NCBI RefSeq assembly: GCF_000526935.1
Contig: NZ_JAHA01000020.1
Coordinates: 1-32,739 of the forward strand
Origin: Butyrivibrio sp. FCS014
GTDB lineage: Bacteria; Bacillota; Clostridia; Lachnospirales; Lachnospiraceae
DNA: 32,739 bases
Reading direction: 5' to 3'
Translations under genes and position numbers: made by a program
In this document: one piece after another, positions 1 through 11,837 of the stretch
How positions within the stretch are numbered: the first letter of the stretch is position 1
Layout: each line of letters opens with the position of its first letter
The notes under the pieces: model-generated
Seen by the model: only the letters and a program-made list of their open reading frames with translations
Databases searched by the model: none
Told to the model about the DNA's origin: nothing

Positions 1-1
1 C

Positions 2-1440
2 ATCAGGTACTTTATTCAGAATTCATCAGCCTACGGCGGATTCTATACCTTATACTTCGGTAATGCAGACGAATATTCCCAGAATTTCTCCATCAAGAAC
101 GGCGTTTTCGATGAGGCCTTTGAGACAAAGAGCGTAGATGAAGCAATAAAGGGCATCAACAGAAGGATCACTCAGAATCTTGTGACAGGATCCCTGACTC
201 TTACACCCCAGTCCGCTCTGGAATCCGTGGAGGAGATCGAGGCATCCTTCAGGATACAGGTTGCGGATACCTACAGTACTTTCTACGGCACAAAGAGCAA
301 AATGGATGTTTCCATTGTTTCTGATAAATCCCGATAACTCACAGGTGCTTGAGACTGTTTCCGTGGGTGAATTTGAAGTGGGAGCAGGCGTTTTCGAAGG
401 CTCTGTTACTCTTCCCAACCGTGTGGAGAACATTAGCACTTCCGTTGCGCTGGTAGCTACACTGCGGGGCACAAGCTTTGCGGTTGACACCCAGGATCTT
501 GTGGCGTGTTCTTAAGACGGAACAGCTCCGGAAGAATCAGGTCATAGGATTTTATGGGTGTATGGAAAGTTAAGCCCATTGCAGAAGATTCTTTTAAAAA
601 GAGTGACTGGACCAAACGGAGGACGGACACTTGATCTTTGGGAGTATAACGCTGGGATGAAGCAACTCCTGCATTACCTGGTGGAACGGAACCAACGGTG
701 TAGCGAGGAACTTTGTGGGGATATGCCTGGGTATGTAAGAGAGTTTTGATATTCCCGAAGATTTTTACCGTTGGAACCTATCAGATGCCCATAGGATATC
801 TGGATGAGGGAGATATCACCTTTATAAAACGGTGTCAAGATCGGCAGCACCGGCATGACTTCCTATACCTGGAAATTTGAGAGCGATCAGTGGGATACTT
901 ACAGAGCCTATGAGGTGAATCCGGATATACTGAACTTCGGCGGCAAAAACTATGTTGCGGTTCTTGCCACAAACAAATCCGGGACGGCGGGCTGGTACAA
1001 GGCCATCCCGGACTCTATTTCCCAGGCAGCTTTCAACAAGCTCAACAGTACACCCAGTGTTCTGCCGATTCTGAGCCACAGAGCTGATTGAGAAGACTGT
1101 GGAAGCCACAGATAAAGGCTGTTTTCAGAGGGGAATCTTGAGAAATATGCGCGGACTGTTCCGATGCCTATTTCCAGACGGGAACAGATAAGAACAAGCT
1201 TCTTGAAACGGTAAAGCATATGGAAAAGCTGTGATAAGCGATGCGGAGGCTGCTGTATACAAATGCCGGTGACGATCTGTATCTCTATCAGGCAAGAAGG
1301 GACCATAGAGACAGAAGATGGCAGCCACCTTGGCAGCTTGAGGTTAATGACTATTTCAGAGTTGAAAAGAATAAGGGCTCTTCTTTACGGTGAGCACGAT
1401 AGATTCTATACCCAGTATATATACTCTCCTCCACAGAGAG
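2..1440 (+). pseudogene. Frameshifted N-terminal part of extracellular carbohydrate-active protein (incomplete at left edge)
   Basis: The window opens inside a reading frame that moves between frames several times. Shifts are visible near 325, 520-545, 640, 720-745, 828, 1075 and 1130-1240. The first 500 bases encode a polar, beta-rich sequence that I do not recognise. After removing one A near 828, positions about 790-870 read YLDEGDITFINGVKIG. This resembles the galactose-binding jelly-roll segment of sialate O-acetylesterases and GH2-like enzymes, where a 'D.D..Y.NG..IG' pattern is usual, and Trp- and Tyr-rich sequence follows to 1090. No start codon, ribosome binding site or terminator separates this stretch from the esterase domain downstream, so I infer one multidomain secreted protein whose N-terminus lies outside the window. 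It could instead be two genes. The shifts look like indel errors because coding character resumes after each one. Confidence 0.5.
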
Positions 1441-3039
1441 ACAGCAACGAAAGGTGACGGAAACGAGAGCTTCCTTGTATACCTTCCCGAGGGCTACTTC
1501 GATGAGGCTAATGCGGACAAGAGATACCCGGTAGCCTATGTTTTCCACTCAGTACAACAGTAGCAGTAATTCCTGGAAGATCGACGGAATCAATGAGTTT
1601 TTGGATGCAGGAATAGCTGCGGGAGTTATAAAGAATACGGATCCTTGTAATACCTGACAGCCAGCCTGAAAGCTGGTGGATGGGAGAATGGGTAGATATG
1701 GTGACCGAGGATATCCTCCCCTTCATTGATGAGAACTACCGCACGGTTAAGGATGCCAGATTCAGATTCACCGTGGGTGGCTTCCATGGGCGGCAGCGGC
1801 TCCTACAATATAGGCCTGAGAAATCCTGATCTCTTTTCCGGAATAATCAGCTATTTCGGTGCACTCAACATGGGAGCTAAGCCACTTGATATAGCCAAAG
1901 ACCAGTACAGCAAGGGGATATCTTTGATTTCCTTGGATACTACGGACAGTATTTCGTTTGCGGAAACCAGGACTTTTACAAGTTTGGTGTGCCCGCCATC
2001 GAGCTGGATGCACTTCTTAGAAATGTTAAGATCGACCACTTCTTCGAGCTGGAGGAGGGTGCCCACGACAGTGCCTTCTACAAGCCCTATGTGGTTGACA
2101 GCTTCAGCTATATGACCGCAAGGATTCCCAGCGTTACCGCTAATGAGGCCGGCAGAGTTCTCAAGGTCGGACTTAAGAATGCGTCTGTTTCAAAGGGAAG
2201 CGCGAAGGCAACCGTAACTGTTGCCGTAAACGACTCGGTAAAAGAATATCTGACTACCATACCGGTATCGGATTTCACAAAGAACACAAAACCGGATCTT
2301 GCAGTGCCTGTAACTCTGCGCCTCGTCGACAAGAATGGCGTTACCGTTGCAAAGAGCAGCAGGACTTCATATGTGAACTCATCTGCAAACCTTAGCTTTG
2401 ACTTTGAACTTACAGGCTACGGAATCAGCAAGGATGAGCAGTACACACTTGTGGCATCGGCCAATCTCCTGGACTATCCTGCGGTAGCATCAGTATCGCT
2501 TCCGGGAAATCAGGCAGTAATACCCCCTAGTCCTTCTGAAGAAAACCGTATCAGTCCTTCAGAGGAAACTTCCGCATCCGAGGCTATGGCCTCTTATGAG
2601 TCCGGGGCCTCCGGAAGCGGAAATGTTAAGGAAGCTGCACAGGTACTTGGCGCAGTGAAGGAAGAAGGTAAAAGCTGCGGCAGCAGGAAGAAAAGGATCG
2701 ACAGGAAGAAGCAGATCCTCCGCAGGAAACACAGCCGGAAATACAGAGGATGCAAATGCAGCAGGGCAGGGCGAAGAAGGCAGCGATGAGACAGCCGCTT
2801 TGGATACGACAGAAAATGTGGCTGAGCCTGAGGTTACCCTTGATAAATCTGCTGATGAGACTCCTTCTGTAGAAGAAGGTGCAACTCAGAATCAGGTTGA
2901 TATAGAGGAAAATGCCGTTCCTCTTTCCGACACTGTCAATGAAGGCGGTGTTAATGCAGGCGTTATCTTTGCCATTATAATCGCTGCAGCAATTTTAGCA
3001 GCAGTAGGAGTTGCGGCAGTAAGAAGACGCAGACAGTAA
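1441..3039 (+). pseudogene. Esterase domain (esterase D / feruloyl-esterase-like alpha/beta hydrolase) with C-terminal membrane anchor, frameshifted
   Basis: Pieced across frames, the sequence reads as a secreted serine esterase. It begins with ESFLVYLPEGYF and a 'RYPVAYVFH' strand, followed by an 'ILPFIDENYRTVKDARF' segment. The nucleophile elbow is A-S-M-G-G with the Ser codon at 1783-1785. A likely catalytic His lies in EEGAHDSAFYKPYV, codon 2064-2066. These are hallmarks of the esterase D/feruloyl and acetyl-xylan esterase group. A beta-rich domain follows (about 2110-2520), then a Ser/Gly/Glu-rich linker, a hydrophobic helix (about 2956-3015) and a basic RRRRQ tail, so the enzyme is probably held on the outer face of the membrane. 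Frame breaks occur near 1550, 1645, 1775, 1920 and 2690. In a rumen-type Lachnospiraceae a plant polysaccharide side-chain esterase is plausible, but the substrate is inferred only. A strong terminator follows. Confidence 0.65.
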
Positions 3040-3061
3040 GCAGCAGTTCTACGTAAAACAG

Positions 3062-3093
3062 TGCTCCCGGGGAAATTCCCCGGAGCATTTTTA
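3062..3093 (+). terminator. Rho-independent terminator after esterase gene
   Basis: TGCTCC-C-GGGGAA pairs with TTCCCCGGAGCA, leaving one bulged C, and the hairpin is followed by TTTTT. It starts 22 bases after the esterase stop codon. Confidence 0.85.
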
Positions 3094-3250
3094 CAAATAA
3101 TTCAGTTTTTTTATTCGATAAAACATATATAATTAAAGTAGCGCATTTTTAAGTAAAATAAACCCAAGAAATCCCTTGAAACTTGAACGCGGATACTATA
3201 AGATTATCGTTAAAAATTGAAAATGTCTTATATGGAGGAGTATTTCTGAC

Positions 3251-3760
3251 ATGATGAATGACAACAGTTATGTTGAGTGCCTCGTAGTCAGCAAGGCGTC
3301 ACCTGCGGTGAAAATCCTAAGCATCATTTCTCTTGTGCTGGCTGTAGCTTTCTTTCTATCTTCTTTGGCAGGCCTGGGTATCATCGGGCTTATCCTTTGT
3401 GTAGCCGCCGGCGTTGGCTACTATTTCCTGTCTTTAAATGCCAATATCGAATTTGAATATCAGTATTGTGACAAGGAAATCACCGTTGACAAGATCCTGA
3501 ACAAGTCAAGGCGTAAGAATGTCGCCAAGTACGATGTTACCAAGATCGAGGTTCTTGCACCTTCACGTTCATATCATCTCGATGAGTTCAAGAACAGATC
3601 TTTTAAGACTGTGGACTATTCTGCAAGAGAGAAGAATCCTCAGCCCGACCCCACTTATACATTTATCTACGACGGCAAGGAAAAAGTGGTCTTTGAACCA
3701 ACAAGCGAGTTTGTTGCAGCAGTTAAGAGCGTTGCACCCAGAAAAGTATTCACAGATTAA
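3251..3760 (+). CDS. Small two-helix membrane protein (DUF6106-like)
   Basis: A 169-residue protein. Residues about 18-62 form two adjacent hydrophobic segments split by a short Gly-containing turn, so a membrane hairpin is likely. The remaining 105 residues are a polar, probably cytoplasmic beta-rich domain resembling a PH-like fold. Its size and layout match the DUF6106 proteins of Lachnospiraceae, a family of unknown function; I make that match from memory of the family and cannot confirm it. A GGAGGA ribosome binding site at 3235-3240 precedes the ATG; a second ATG lies one codon in. Only 29 bases separate its stop from guaB, with no terminator between them, so the two are probably co-transcribed. 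No function can be assigned. Confidence 0.8.
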   Translation: MMNDNSYVECLVVSKASPAVKILSIISLVLAVAFFLSSLAGLGIIGLILCVAAGVGYYFLSLNANIEFEYQYCDKEITVDKILNKSRRKNVAKYDVTKIEVLAPSRSYHLDEFKNRSFKTVDYSAREKNPQPDPTYTFIYDGKEKVVFEPTSEFVAAVKSVAPRKVFTD

Positions 3761-3771
3761 TGATTTTTTAA

Positions 3772-5247
<1,476 letters not shown>

Positions 5248-5292
5248 TCAGGAAGCTTTATATATACATAACAGAAAAAGGGGACTACGGAT

Positions 5293-8039
5293 TTGCAGGA
5301 CAAAACTGTAATCTTCGAAAACGACATGACGATGAGAGATGGCCTGGCTCCCGAACCACAGACGGGAGCTCTGGGTCATTTTGCGCTTAAAAACGGCGAA
5401 AAGATGCAGGATTGGCAGGACCGTTTCTGCGAGATGGCCGGCGTTTATGCGCTTTGTATCAGTGCGGACGGAACCCGGCTCACTGAGTTTTCCGGGAACC
5501 CCCATGAAGTTCAGATCATAAGAAAATACGTCAGTGACATTCGTATTCACAACATCTATAAGCGTGTTTCGGACAGCGATTTAGAGGATCAGGCCGTGGA
5601 GATCACGGAGATTCCAAACCTGATACTTGCTGCCGTTGCCGTAAAGAGCGGTGGAGTACTGTCAGCAGTCTGGGTCGTATGCGGTTTCTTTACCGACGCC
5701 AAATATGACAAAGAGCTCTTTAAGTATCCGCCCATCGACAATTTCCAATATCAGATCTCTGAGGACAAATTCTATAAGACCCTTGATCTTTTAAGAGAGA
5801 CTTTGAGCGTATTCATCACAGTGGAGGCCTCAAGGTCTGAAGCTGTTGCCATCAGCAGGGAGAGCAGGCAGCAGGAGATCGAGATGACCAGCTCCTTCCA
5901 CAGAGCCGAGACCATGACTGAGATCGTATCTCTTTTGGACAGCAATGATTCCATAGAGGAGATCATGGCGCAGACTCTCTCGAAGCTGTGTTCCTATCTC
6001 CAGATAAGCCATGCCTTTACCTGCAGACTTCATCACGGCCATCTTATGGATATAGTGGTTCAGTGGGCGCTTCCCGAGATTGGAAAGCTCTTCCCTGTAC
6101 CGACGGATCAGGAGACCTGCTGGTTCCTGGGCAATCAGAAGGCGGTAGTCATTTCCTCCGATACCCAGATGAATGCAGGAGAGCGTGAGCAGCTGGACGA
6201 CCTTGGGATCAAGGCACTTGTCTCCATGCCCATAGTGATCAACGGTATGCCAAGGTTCTATGCGTGCTTTACGGAGAACAGAAACAGCAAGGTGTGGTCC
6301 ATCGATGACATTAAGTTTATAAACGATGCCATCAGGATCCTTCAGAGCATTATCACCAAGAGACTGCAGAAGAATTCCCTCGCCAGCTCTTTTGCCTCAC
6401 TGGAAGCGGTTCTGGATAATGTGGGAAGTTCAATATATGTAAGGGACATAACCTCAGGAGTGCTTCTGTTTGCCAACAGGAGTTTCAAAAAGAGCTTCTC
6501 CAAGGAGCTTGCGGACAATAAGCTCTCGGATCTTTTTGAAAAGAATATTCCGCCCAGGAGCCACAGCGGAAACTACGAGGTTCATAACAGAGAACGTGAA
6601 AAATGGTATGACGTCTACTATACAAGGATCAAGTGGGTAGACGGCCGTCCGGTTTCTCTGTGCGCTATTTATGACATTACCGAGAAGAAGCTGTACCAGA
6701 AGAGGATTGAGCAGCAGGCCTACACGGATTTCCTCACCGGCCTCTTCAACAGAATGTGCTGCGAAAAAGATCTGGCGGCCTTCGTGGAGGATACCAGAAA
6801 GAACGGAGGTCACGGTGCTCTCATGTACCTGGATCTTGACGACTTCAAGCATATCAACGACAGCCTTGGCCATCAGTACGGCGACATCCTTTTGCAGGAT
6901 ATCTCGAAGGCAGTCAGCAGGATAGAGGGAATCTCAAGCTCCTGCTACAGAATGGGCGGAGATGAGTTTTGTCATCATCGTTCCTCCTGAGAGCTATTAC
7001 AGAATAGACAAGATAATCGAAGAGATAAAAGATGCTTTTGCTACGCCCTGGTATCTTAAGGACAGCGACTATTACTGCACCATGAGTATGGGACTTGTAA
7101 GATTCCCGGATCACGGCGACAGCGTAGCGGAGCTCATAAGAAAGTCGGACGTTGCCATGTACGCGGCCAAGAAGTCCGGCAAGAACAGGATTGCGGAATA
7201 CTCCGACAATATTGATTCCGCGTCCATCCACAGACTCGACCTTGAGAAGAGCATGTACGATGCCATCAAGAAGCAGTGCGAGGAATTCGAGGTATTCTTC
7301 CAACCTGTTGTCAGCAAGGAAGACGGCAAGAAGGGTAAGAAGGGCAAAAAAGGCGATCCGCCATGTGGGCGCTGAGGCCCTTGTAAGATGGAACAGCGAA
7401 GCTCTGGGCTTCCTTAGTCCCGATGACTTTGTGCCTCTGGCCGAGTACCTGGGACTTATCAATCCCATTGGAAACCACGTCCTTCGCAAAGCCTGCGAGT
7501 GCTGCAGACTGTGGAATGAGGCAGGTACCGGAGAGTATGCCATAAGCGTAAATCTCTCCGTGGTACAGATCATGCAGACGGATATCGTTGATATTGTAAG
7601 GACCTGCATAGAAGAGAATCACATCAAGCCCGAAAATATCATACTGGAGCTCACAGAGCGTCTTGCCATCAATGACCTGGCAAGGACCAAGCAGACTCTT
7701 TTGGATATTAAGGATCTTGGAGTCAGGCTTGCGCTGGATGATTTCGGAACGGGATATTCCGCCCTCAGCAGCATCAGGGCACTGCCCTTCGATATCATCA
7801 AGATCGACAAGGATTTTGTAAAGGATATTCATATAGATCCGTATTCCCAGGCCTTTGTAAGGTCCATCGTTGACCTGGCGGGATCCATCGGTGCCGAGGT
7901 ATGCGTAGAGGGAATTGAGGGCGAAGAACAGCTTAAGGCGCTGGATGGTATGGGTGTTTCCTACGTCCAGGGATACTATTACGACAAGCCTCTAAGAAGG
8001 GCAGCCTTTGAGGAGAAGTACGTTTATAACCCGCAGTGA
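5293..8039 (+). CDS. GAF-PAS-GGDEF-EAL cyclic-di-GMP signalling protein (two frameshifts as read)
   Basis: This is a predicted cytoplasmic enzyme that makes and/or degrades cyclic-di-GMP. The chosen start is TTG at 5293 behind AAAAAGGGG; an ATG at 5326 is an alternative. An unrecognised N-terminal region (1-170) is followed by a GAF-like domain (about 215-355), a PAS-like domain (about 365-470), a GGDEF domain with an intact RMGGDEF (555-559), and an EAL domain. The EAL domain has GAEALVRW, SVNLS, ELTE, DDFGTGYS, IKIDK and EGIE, so the usual catalytic residues are present. The RxxD inhibitory site before GGDEF is absent. The frame breaks right after GGDEF, where removing one T from TTTT at 6967-6970 restores it, and again near 7340-7365 in a Lys/Gly-rich stretch. 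Coding continues to the stop at 8039, so sequence errors are likely. Confidence 0.85.
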
Positions 8040-8115
8040 TATCTTATCGCACGGCTTGTTGCTTTATGATATACTATAGGGTGCACAATAATTTAGAAAG
8101 TTGGTTTTTTTAGCA

Positions 8116-9817
8116 ATGGCAGAAGAGATTAAGACAAACACAAATGAAGAAGGTGCCGGAGTTCCTTCCAGACACTTTATCGAGCAGGCAATCGACAAGG
8201 ACCTGGCAGAGGGTGTTTACGATCACGTACATACCCGTTTTCCTCCCGAGCCCAACGGTTTTCTTCACATAGGACACGCCAAGAGTATTCTTCTTAACTA
8301 TGGCATGGCCAAGGAATACAACGGCAAGTTCAATATGAGATTTGACGACACCAACCCCACCAAGGAGAAGTCCGAGTTCATGGACGCCATCATTGAGGAT
8401 GTTAAGTGGCTTGGTGCCGATTACGAGGACCGTCTTTTCCATGCATCAGACTATTTTGATGAGATGTATGAGGATGCGGTCAAGCTCATCAAGAAGGGCA
8501 AGGCATATGTTTCCGAGCTTACTGCAGAGCAGATGAGGGAGTACAGAGGAACCCTCACAGAGCCCGGCAAGGACGATCCAAACAGGAACAGAAGCGTTGA
8601 GGAGAACCTTCGCCTCTTTGAGGAGATGAAGGAAGGCAAGTACGAGGACGGAGCTTTGACTCTCCGCGCCAAGATAGATATGGCATCACCTAACATCAAT
8701 ATGAGAGACCCGATCATCTACCGTGTGGCTCACATGACTCACGCAAGGACCGGTGACAAGTGGTGCATCTATCCCATGTATGATTTTGCACATCCCATTG
8801 AGGATGCTATCGAGGGCATCACACACTCCCTCTGCACACTGGAGTTTGAGGACCACAGACCTCTTTACGACTGGTCAAGAACGAGTGCGAATACAAGAAT
8901 CCTCCAAGGCAGATCGAGTTCGCCAAGATGTACCTCAACAACGTTGTAACAGGAAAAAGATACATCAAGAAACTTGTAGAAGACGGCATAGTTGACGGTT
9001 GGGATGATCCAAGACTTGTAACCATCGCATCCTTAAGAAGACGCGGATTTACCCCCGAGTCCATCAAGATGTTCGTTGATATGTGCGGTATCAGCAAGGC
9101 TCAGTCAACAGCAGAGTATGCAATGCTTGAGTACTGCATAAGAGAAGATCTTAAGCTTAAGGCCAAGAGGATGATGGCTATTCTTGATCCCGTTAAGCTT
9201 ATCATAGACAACTACCCCGAAGGCGAGACAGAGTACCTTGAGGTTGAGAACAACAAGGAAGTTCCCGAGATGGGTTCAAGAAAGATCCCCTTCGGCAAAG
9301 AGCTCTGGATCGAGAGAGAGAGGACTTCATGGAGGAGCCTCCAAAGAAGTACTTCCGTCTGTTCCCCGGCAACGAGGTAAGACTGATGAACGCTTACTTT
9401 GTTACCTGCACAGACTTCAAGAAGGATGAGAACGGTGTTGTTACCGAGATTCACTGCACCTATGATCCCGAGACCAAGGGCGGCGACAGTGCCGACGGAA
9501 GAAAGGTAAAGGGAACCATCCACTGGGTTGCAGCAAAAGAGGCAGTGACAGCAGAGGTTCGTCTCTACGAGAACATCATTGACGAGGAGAAGGGCGTTTA
9601 CAACGAGGACGGTTCACTTAACCTCAACCCTCACTCCATCACAGTGATCAAGGACGCCAAGCTTGAGCCTGAACTTGGAGAGGCTTCCTGCTACGACAAG
9701 TTCCAGTTTGTAAGAAACGGTTTCTTCTGCGTTGACAGCAAGGATTCCAAGCCGGGAGCACCGGTATTTAACAGAATTGTTTCCCTTAAGAGCTCTTTTG
9801 TATTACCTAAAAACTGA
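8116..9817 (+). CDS. glnS: Glutaminyl-tRNA synthetase (two frameshifts as read)
   Basis: Charges tRNA-Gln with glutamine using ATP (class I synthetase). The catalytic domain starts with [18 protein letters not shown], containing the HIGH signature, and has FDDTNPTKE and the [16 protein letters not shown] helices. The anticodon-binding beta barrels follow ([20 protein letters not shown]) and the protein ends at VLPKN. The loop that should carry KMSKS reads VTGKRY, a variant I associate with Clostridia-type GlnRS. The frame is lost near 8882 (about one base missing after LYDW) and near 9312, where an extra AG in a GAGAGAGAG run displaces [11 protein letters not shown]. Both reading frames continue well, and the gene is normally essential, so assembly errors are the best explanation. 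I chose the ATG at 8116; TTG at 8101 is in frame. TATACT at 8070-8075 could be the -10 element. Confidence 0.93.
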
Positions 9818-9838
9818 TTTTTAAAGGAAGGTAAATAT

Positions 9839-10699
9839 ATGGCAGGCATTTTTTCGGGACTTGAAAAACTTGGACTTGGAAATATCGGAGGAGAGAATCT
9901 TTTTGAGGATCCTTCCAAGAAGACCGTTGAGGTCAAACAGGAAGCGCCCAAGAAGAAACTTCAGCTTGTAAATGAGCAGGATTACCTCTTTGACAAGAAG
10001 TATAAATGCCCCGTGTGCGATTCCGATTTTGAGGCCAAGACAGTCAGAAGCGGTAAGGTAAGGATGAAGAACGTGGATATAGATCTTCGCCCCGACTACG
10101 ATGAACTGGATCAGAACAAGTATGATGTAATTGCCTGCCCGGTTTGCGGTTATGCAGCTCTTTCCAGATACTTCCCCAATCTGACCAAGTATCAGATCGA
10201 GGACATCAGGGTTAAGATCTGCATGAACTACCAGCAGATGGATTACCACGAGGATATCTATACTTATGAATATGCCAGAAAGCTGTATCAGCTGGCTCTT
10301 GCCAATGCCGTTGTCAAGAAGGCCAAGAACAGTGAGAAAGCATATATATGTCTTAAGACAGCATGGGTTATAAGAGGCGAGACACAGCGCCTTGATCCCG
10401 ACGATGCCGATTACGGTCAGAAGAAGGCAGAGAACGATGCTCAGGAAAAAGAGCTTTTGAAGAATGCCCTTAACGGATTTATCATGTCAAGACAGACAGA
10501 GGAATTCCCCATTGCGGGCATGGATTCCACCACTTTGGATTATCTTCTTGCTGCGCTGGCTGTGGAGACCGACGAGAGAGAAGTTGCAAGTAAGATGATC
10601 TCCGAGATACTTACTTCGAGAGTTGCCAACAGCCGTATCAAGGATAAGGCAAGGTACCTTAAGGAGATCCTGGCAGAGAAAAACGGAGAAACAACCTGA
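9839..10699 (+). CDS. DUF2225 zinc-ribbon protein
   Basis: A 286-residue soluble protein of the DUF2225 family, widespread in Clostridia and of unknown role. Two CPxC knuckles, Cys57/Cys60 (KCPVC) and Cys100/Cys103 (ACPVCG), probably bind one zinc. The C-terminal half is helical and resembles the TPR-like arrangement of the family (residues about 145-280). It starts 21 bases after glnS with an AAGGAAGG ribosome binding site, so it is probably transcribed with glnS. No catalytic motif is seen. The frame is intact and of normal family length, and a strong bidirectional terminator follows immediately. Confidence 0.88.
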   Translation: MAGIFSGLEKLGLGNIGGENLFEDPSKKTVEVKQEAPKKKLQLVNEQDYLFDKKYKCPVCDSDFEAKTVRSGKVRMKNVDIDLRPDYDELDQNKYDVIACPVCGYAALSRYFPNLTKYQIEDIRVKICMNYQQMDYHEDIYTYEYARKLYQLALANAVVKKAKNSEKAYICLKTAWVIRGETQRLDPDDADYGQKKAENDAQEKELLKNALNGFIMSRQTEEFPIAGMDSTTLDYLLAALAVETDEREVASKMISEILTSRVANSRIKDKARYLKEILAEKNGETT

Positions 10700-10713
10700 T
10701 ATAAAGACAATAA

Positions 10714-10748
10714 AAAATCCCTCGCAGATACGATCTGCGAGGGATTTT
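10714..10748. terminator. Bidirectional rho-independent terminator
   Basis: A 16-bp perfect stem (AAAATCCCTCGCAGAT pairing with its complement, loop ACG), flanked by A-rich and T-rich tracts. It separates the convergent DUF2225 gene and the minus-strand Asp-rich protein and can serve both. Confidence 0.93.
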
Positions 10749-10756
10749 AATTATCA

Positions 10757-11050
10757 TCACTCTTTGTCTTCATCATCGAAGAACTCTTCTGAAGAATCGG
10801 GTTCTTCTTCTGCTTTTGCTTCATCATCTTTAGCGGATGTAATGTCAACGTAATTTCGTGAACCAAGTTTGATATCGGAAAGATCGAAATCATCGTCATC
10901 AAATTCGTCTAAATCATCGAAATCATCGTCATCAAAGTTGTCTGCAAGCTCATCCTCTCTCTTGCTGAGATAGTAATAAGCTCCGGCAGCGGCAGCTCCT
11001 ACTGCGGCACAGAACAGAATAAACTTACCAAAACCCTTATTATTGGACAT
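10757..11050 (-). CDS. Small single-pass membrane protein with Asp-rich tail
   Basis: A 97-residue protein. Residues about 8-28 (FILFCAAVGAAAAGAYYYL) form one transmembrane helix followed by KR. The remainder is extremely acidic, with blocks FDDDDFDDLDE and FDDDDFDLSD and an EEEPDSSEEFFDDEDKE end. A strong minus-strand ribosome binding site (GAGGAGGGGG) precedes the ATG. The YtxH-like layout (Gly/Ala-rich helix near the N-terminus) is common in Firmicutes, but I cannot assign a family. By the positive-inside rule the KR after the helix suggests a cytoplasmic acidic tail. The acidic blocks arise from an in-frame 33-bp duplication, described separately. Confidence 0.75.
   Translation of the reverse strand: MSNNKGFGKFILFCAAVGAAAAGAYYYLSKREDELADNFDDDDFDDLDEFDDDDFDLSDIKLGSRNYVDITSAKDDEAKAEEEPDSSEEFFDDEDKE
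10883..10936 (-). repeat. In-frame 33-bp-period direct repeat in the Asp-rich gene
   Basis: A 21-bp sequence (ATCGAAATCATCGTCATCAAA on the plus strand) occurs exactly at 10883-10903 and at 10916-10936. The offset of 33 bases equals 11 codons, so it duplicates the FDDDDFD block without breaking frame. Confidence 0.85.
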
Positions 11051-11151
11051 ATTCAGCCCCCTCCTCTTTAAACGACTGAATTCATTTTAACTCAATTTTT
11101 CCGCAATTAAAAGCCCTGAGTATTAAATTTTGATAAATAACGGAAAACCGT

Positions 11152-11180
11152 TTGAAGAGGTTTTTCATAAATGATACACT
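11152..11180 (+). promoter_or_regulatory. Promoter for TetR-PfkB pair
   Basis: TTGAAG (11152-11157), a 17-base spacer and TACACT (11175-11180). The element lies about 45 bases upstream of the regulator start in otherwise AT-rich intergenic DNA. Confidence 0.65.
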
Positions 11181-11224
11181 AGATTTGGACCGCTGTAGTC
11201 AATATCGGTATTGTGGGGAGTTAT

Positions 11225-11827
11225 ATGAACGAAAGATTTTTTGAATTAAAGAAAGAAAAGCAGGACAGAATGATCAACGGAGCTCTGAAGGTCTTTTCCC
11301 AGTATGGATATCACCACGCCAGCACGGATGAGATCGTAAGGGAAGCCGGTATCAGTAAGGGACTTTTGTTCCACTACTTTGAGAGCAAAATAGGGCTGTA
11401 TGCCTTTTTATACGACTATGCCACAAGGTTTGTGACCCTGGAGCTCACTGCCAATGTGGAGAAGAATGAGAACGGCTTTTTTGAACTGTACAAGCAGATA
11501 CTCACTGCCAGGTCAGATGCCATGTCCCAGTATCCCAGGATCTTCCTGTTTCTGAAAAAAGCAGATGAGGAAACCGACGAGGCGGCAATAGCAGAGATCA
11601 CGGAGAGGCGTGACAAGTACAGAAGGATAATGGAAGTCTTAAGAGACAGGGCGGATATTACCATTTTCGGAGACAGCATCGATTACCAGAAGATCTGGAA
11701 TATTCTGGACTATACGGTGGAAGGTTTACTTATTAAGCATATAGGGAGCGAAAATTTCAGGTCAGAGCTCTTTTTGGAAGAAGCAAAGGAATATGTGGAT
11801 CTCATCAAGGAGATGTCTGTAAAATAA
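11225..11827 (+). CDS. TetR/AcrR-family transcriptional regulator
   Basis: A 200-residue regulator. The N-terminal helix-turn-helix is clear: INGALKVFSQYGYHHASTD, then EIVREAGISKGLLFHYF, the family recognition-helix pattern ending in YHYF-like residues. Residues from about 55 onward are the all-helical ligand-binding and dimerisation domain, which gives no hint of the ligand. I chose the ATG at 11225 because GGGGAG ends four bases upstream; the GTG at 11213 is in frame but would overlap that site. The stop is 10 bases before the PfkB-like gene, so the two form an operon. Self-regulation or control of the neighbour is an inference only. Confidence 0.88.
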   Translation: MNERFFELKKEKQDRMINGALKVFSQYGYHHASTDEIVREAGISKGLLFHYFESKIGLYAFLYDYATRFVTLELTANVEKNENGFFELYKQILTARSDAMSQYPRIFLFLKKADEETDEAAIAEITERRDKYRRIMEVLRDRADITIFGDSIDYQKIWNILDYTVEGLLIKHIGSENFRSELFLEEAKEYVDLIKEMSVK

Positions 11828-11837
11828 GGAGGCGCGA

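Noticed and set aside
6960..7370. Programmed ribosomal frameshifting between the GGDEF and EAL parts
   Set aside because: No typical slippery heptamer with a downstream structure is present. Similar breaks in glnS and the liv genes favour sequence error.
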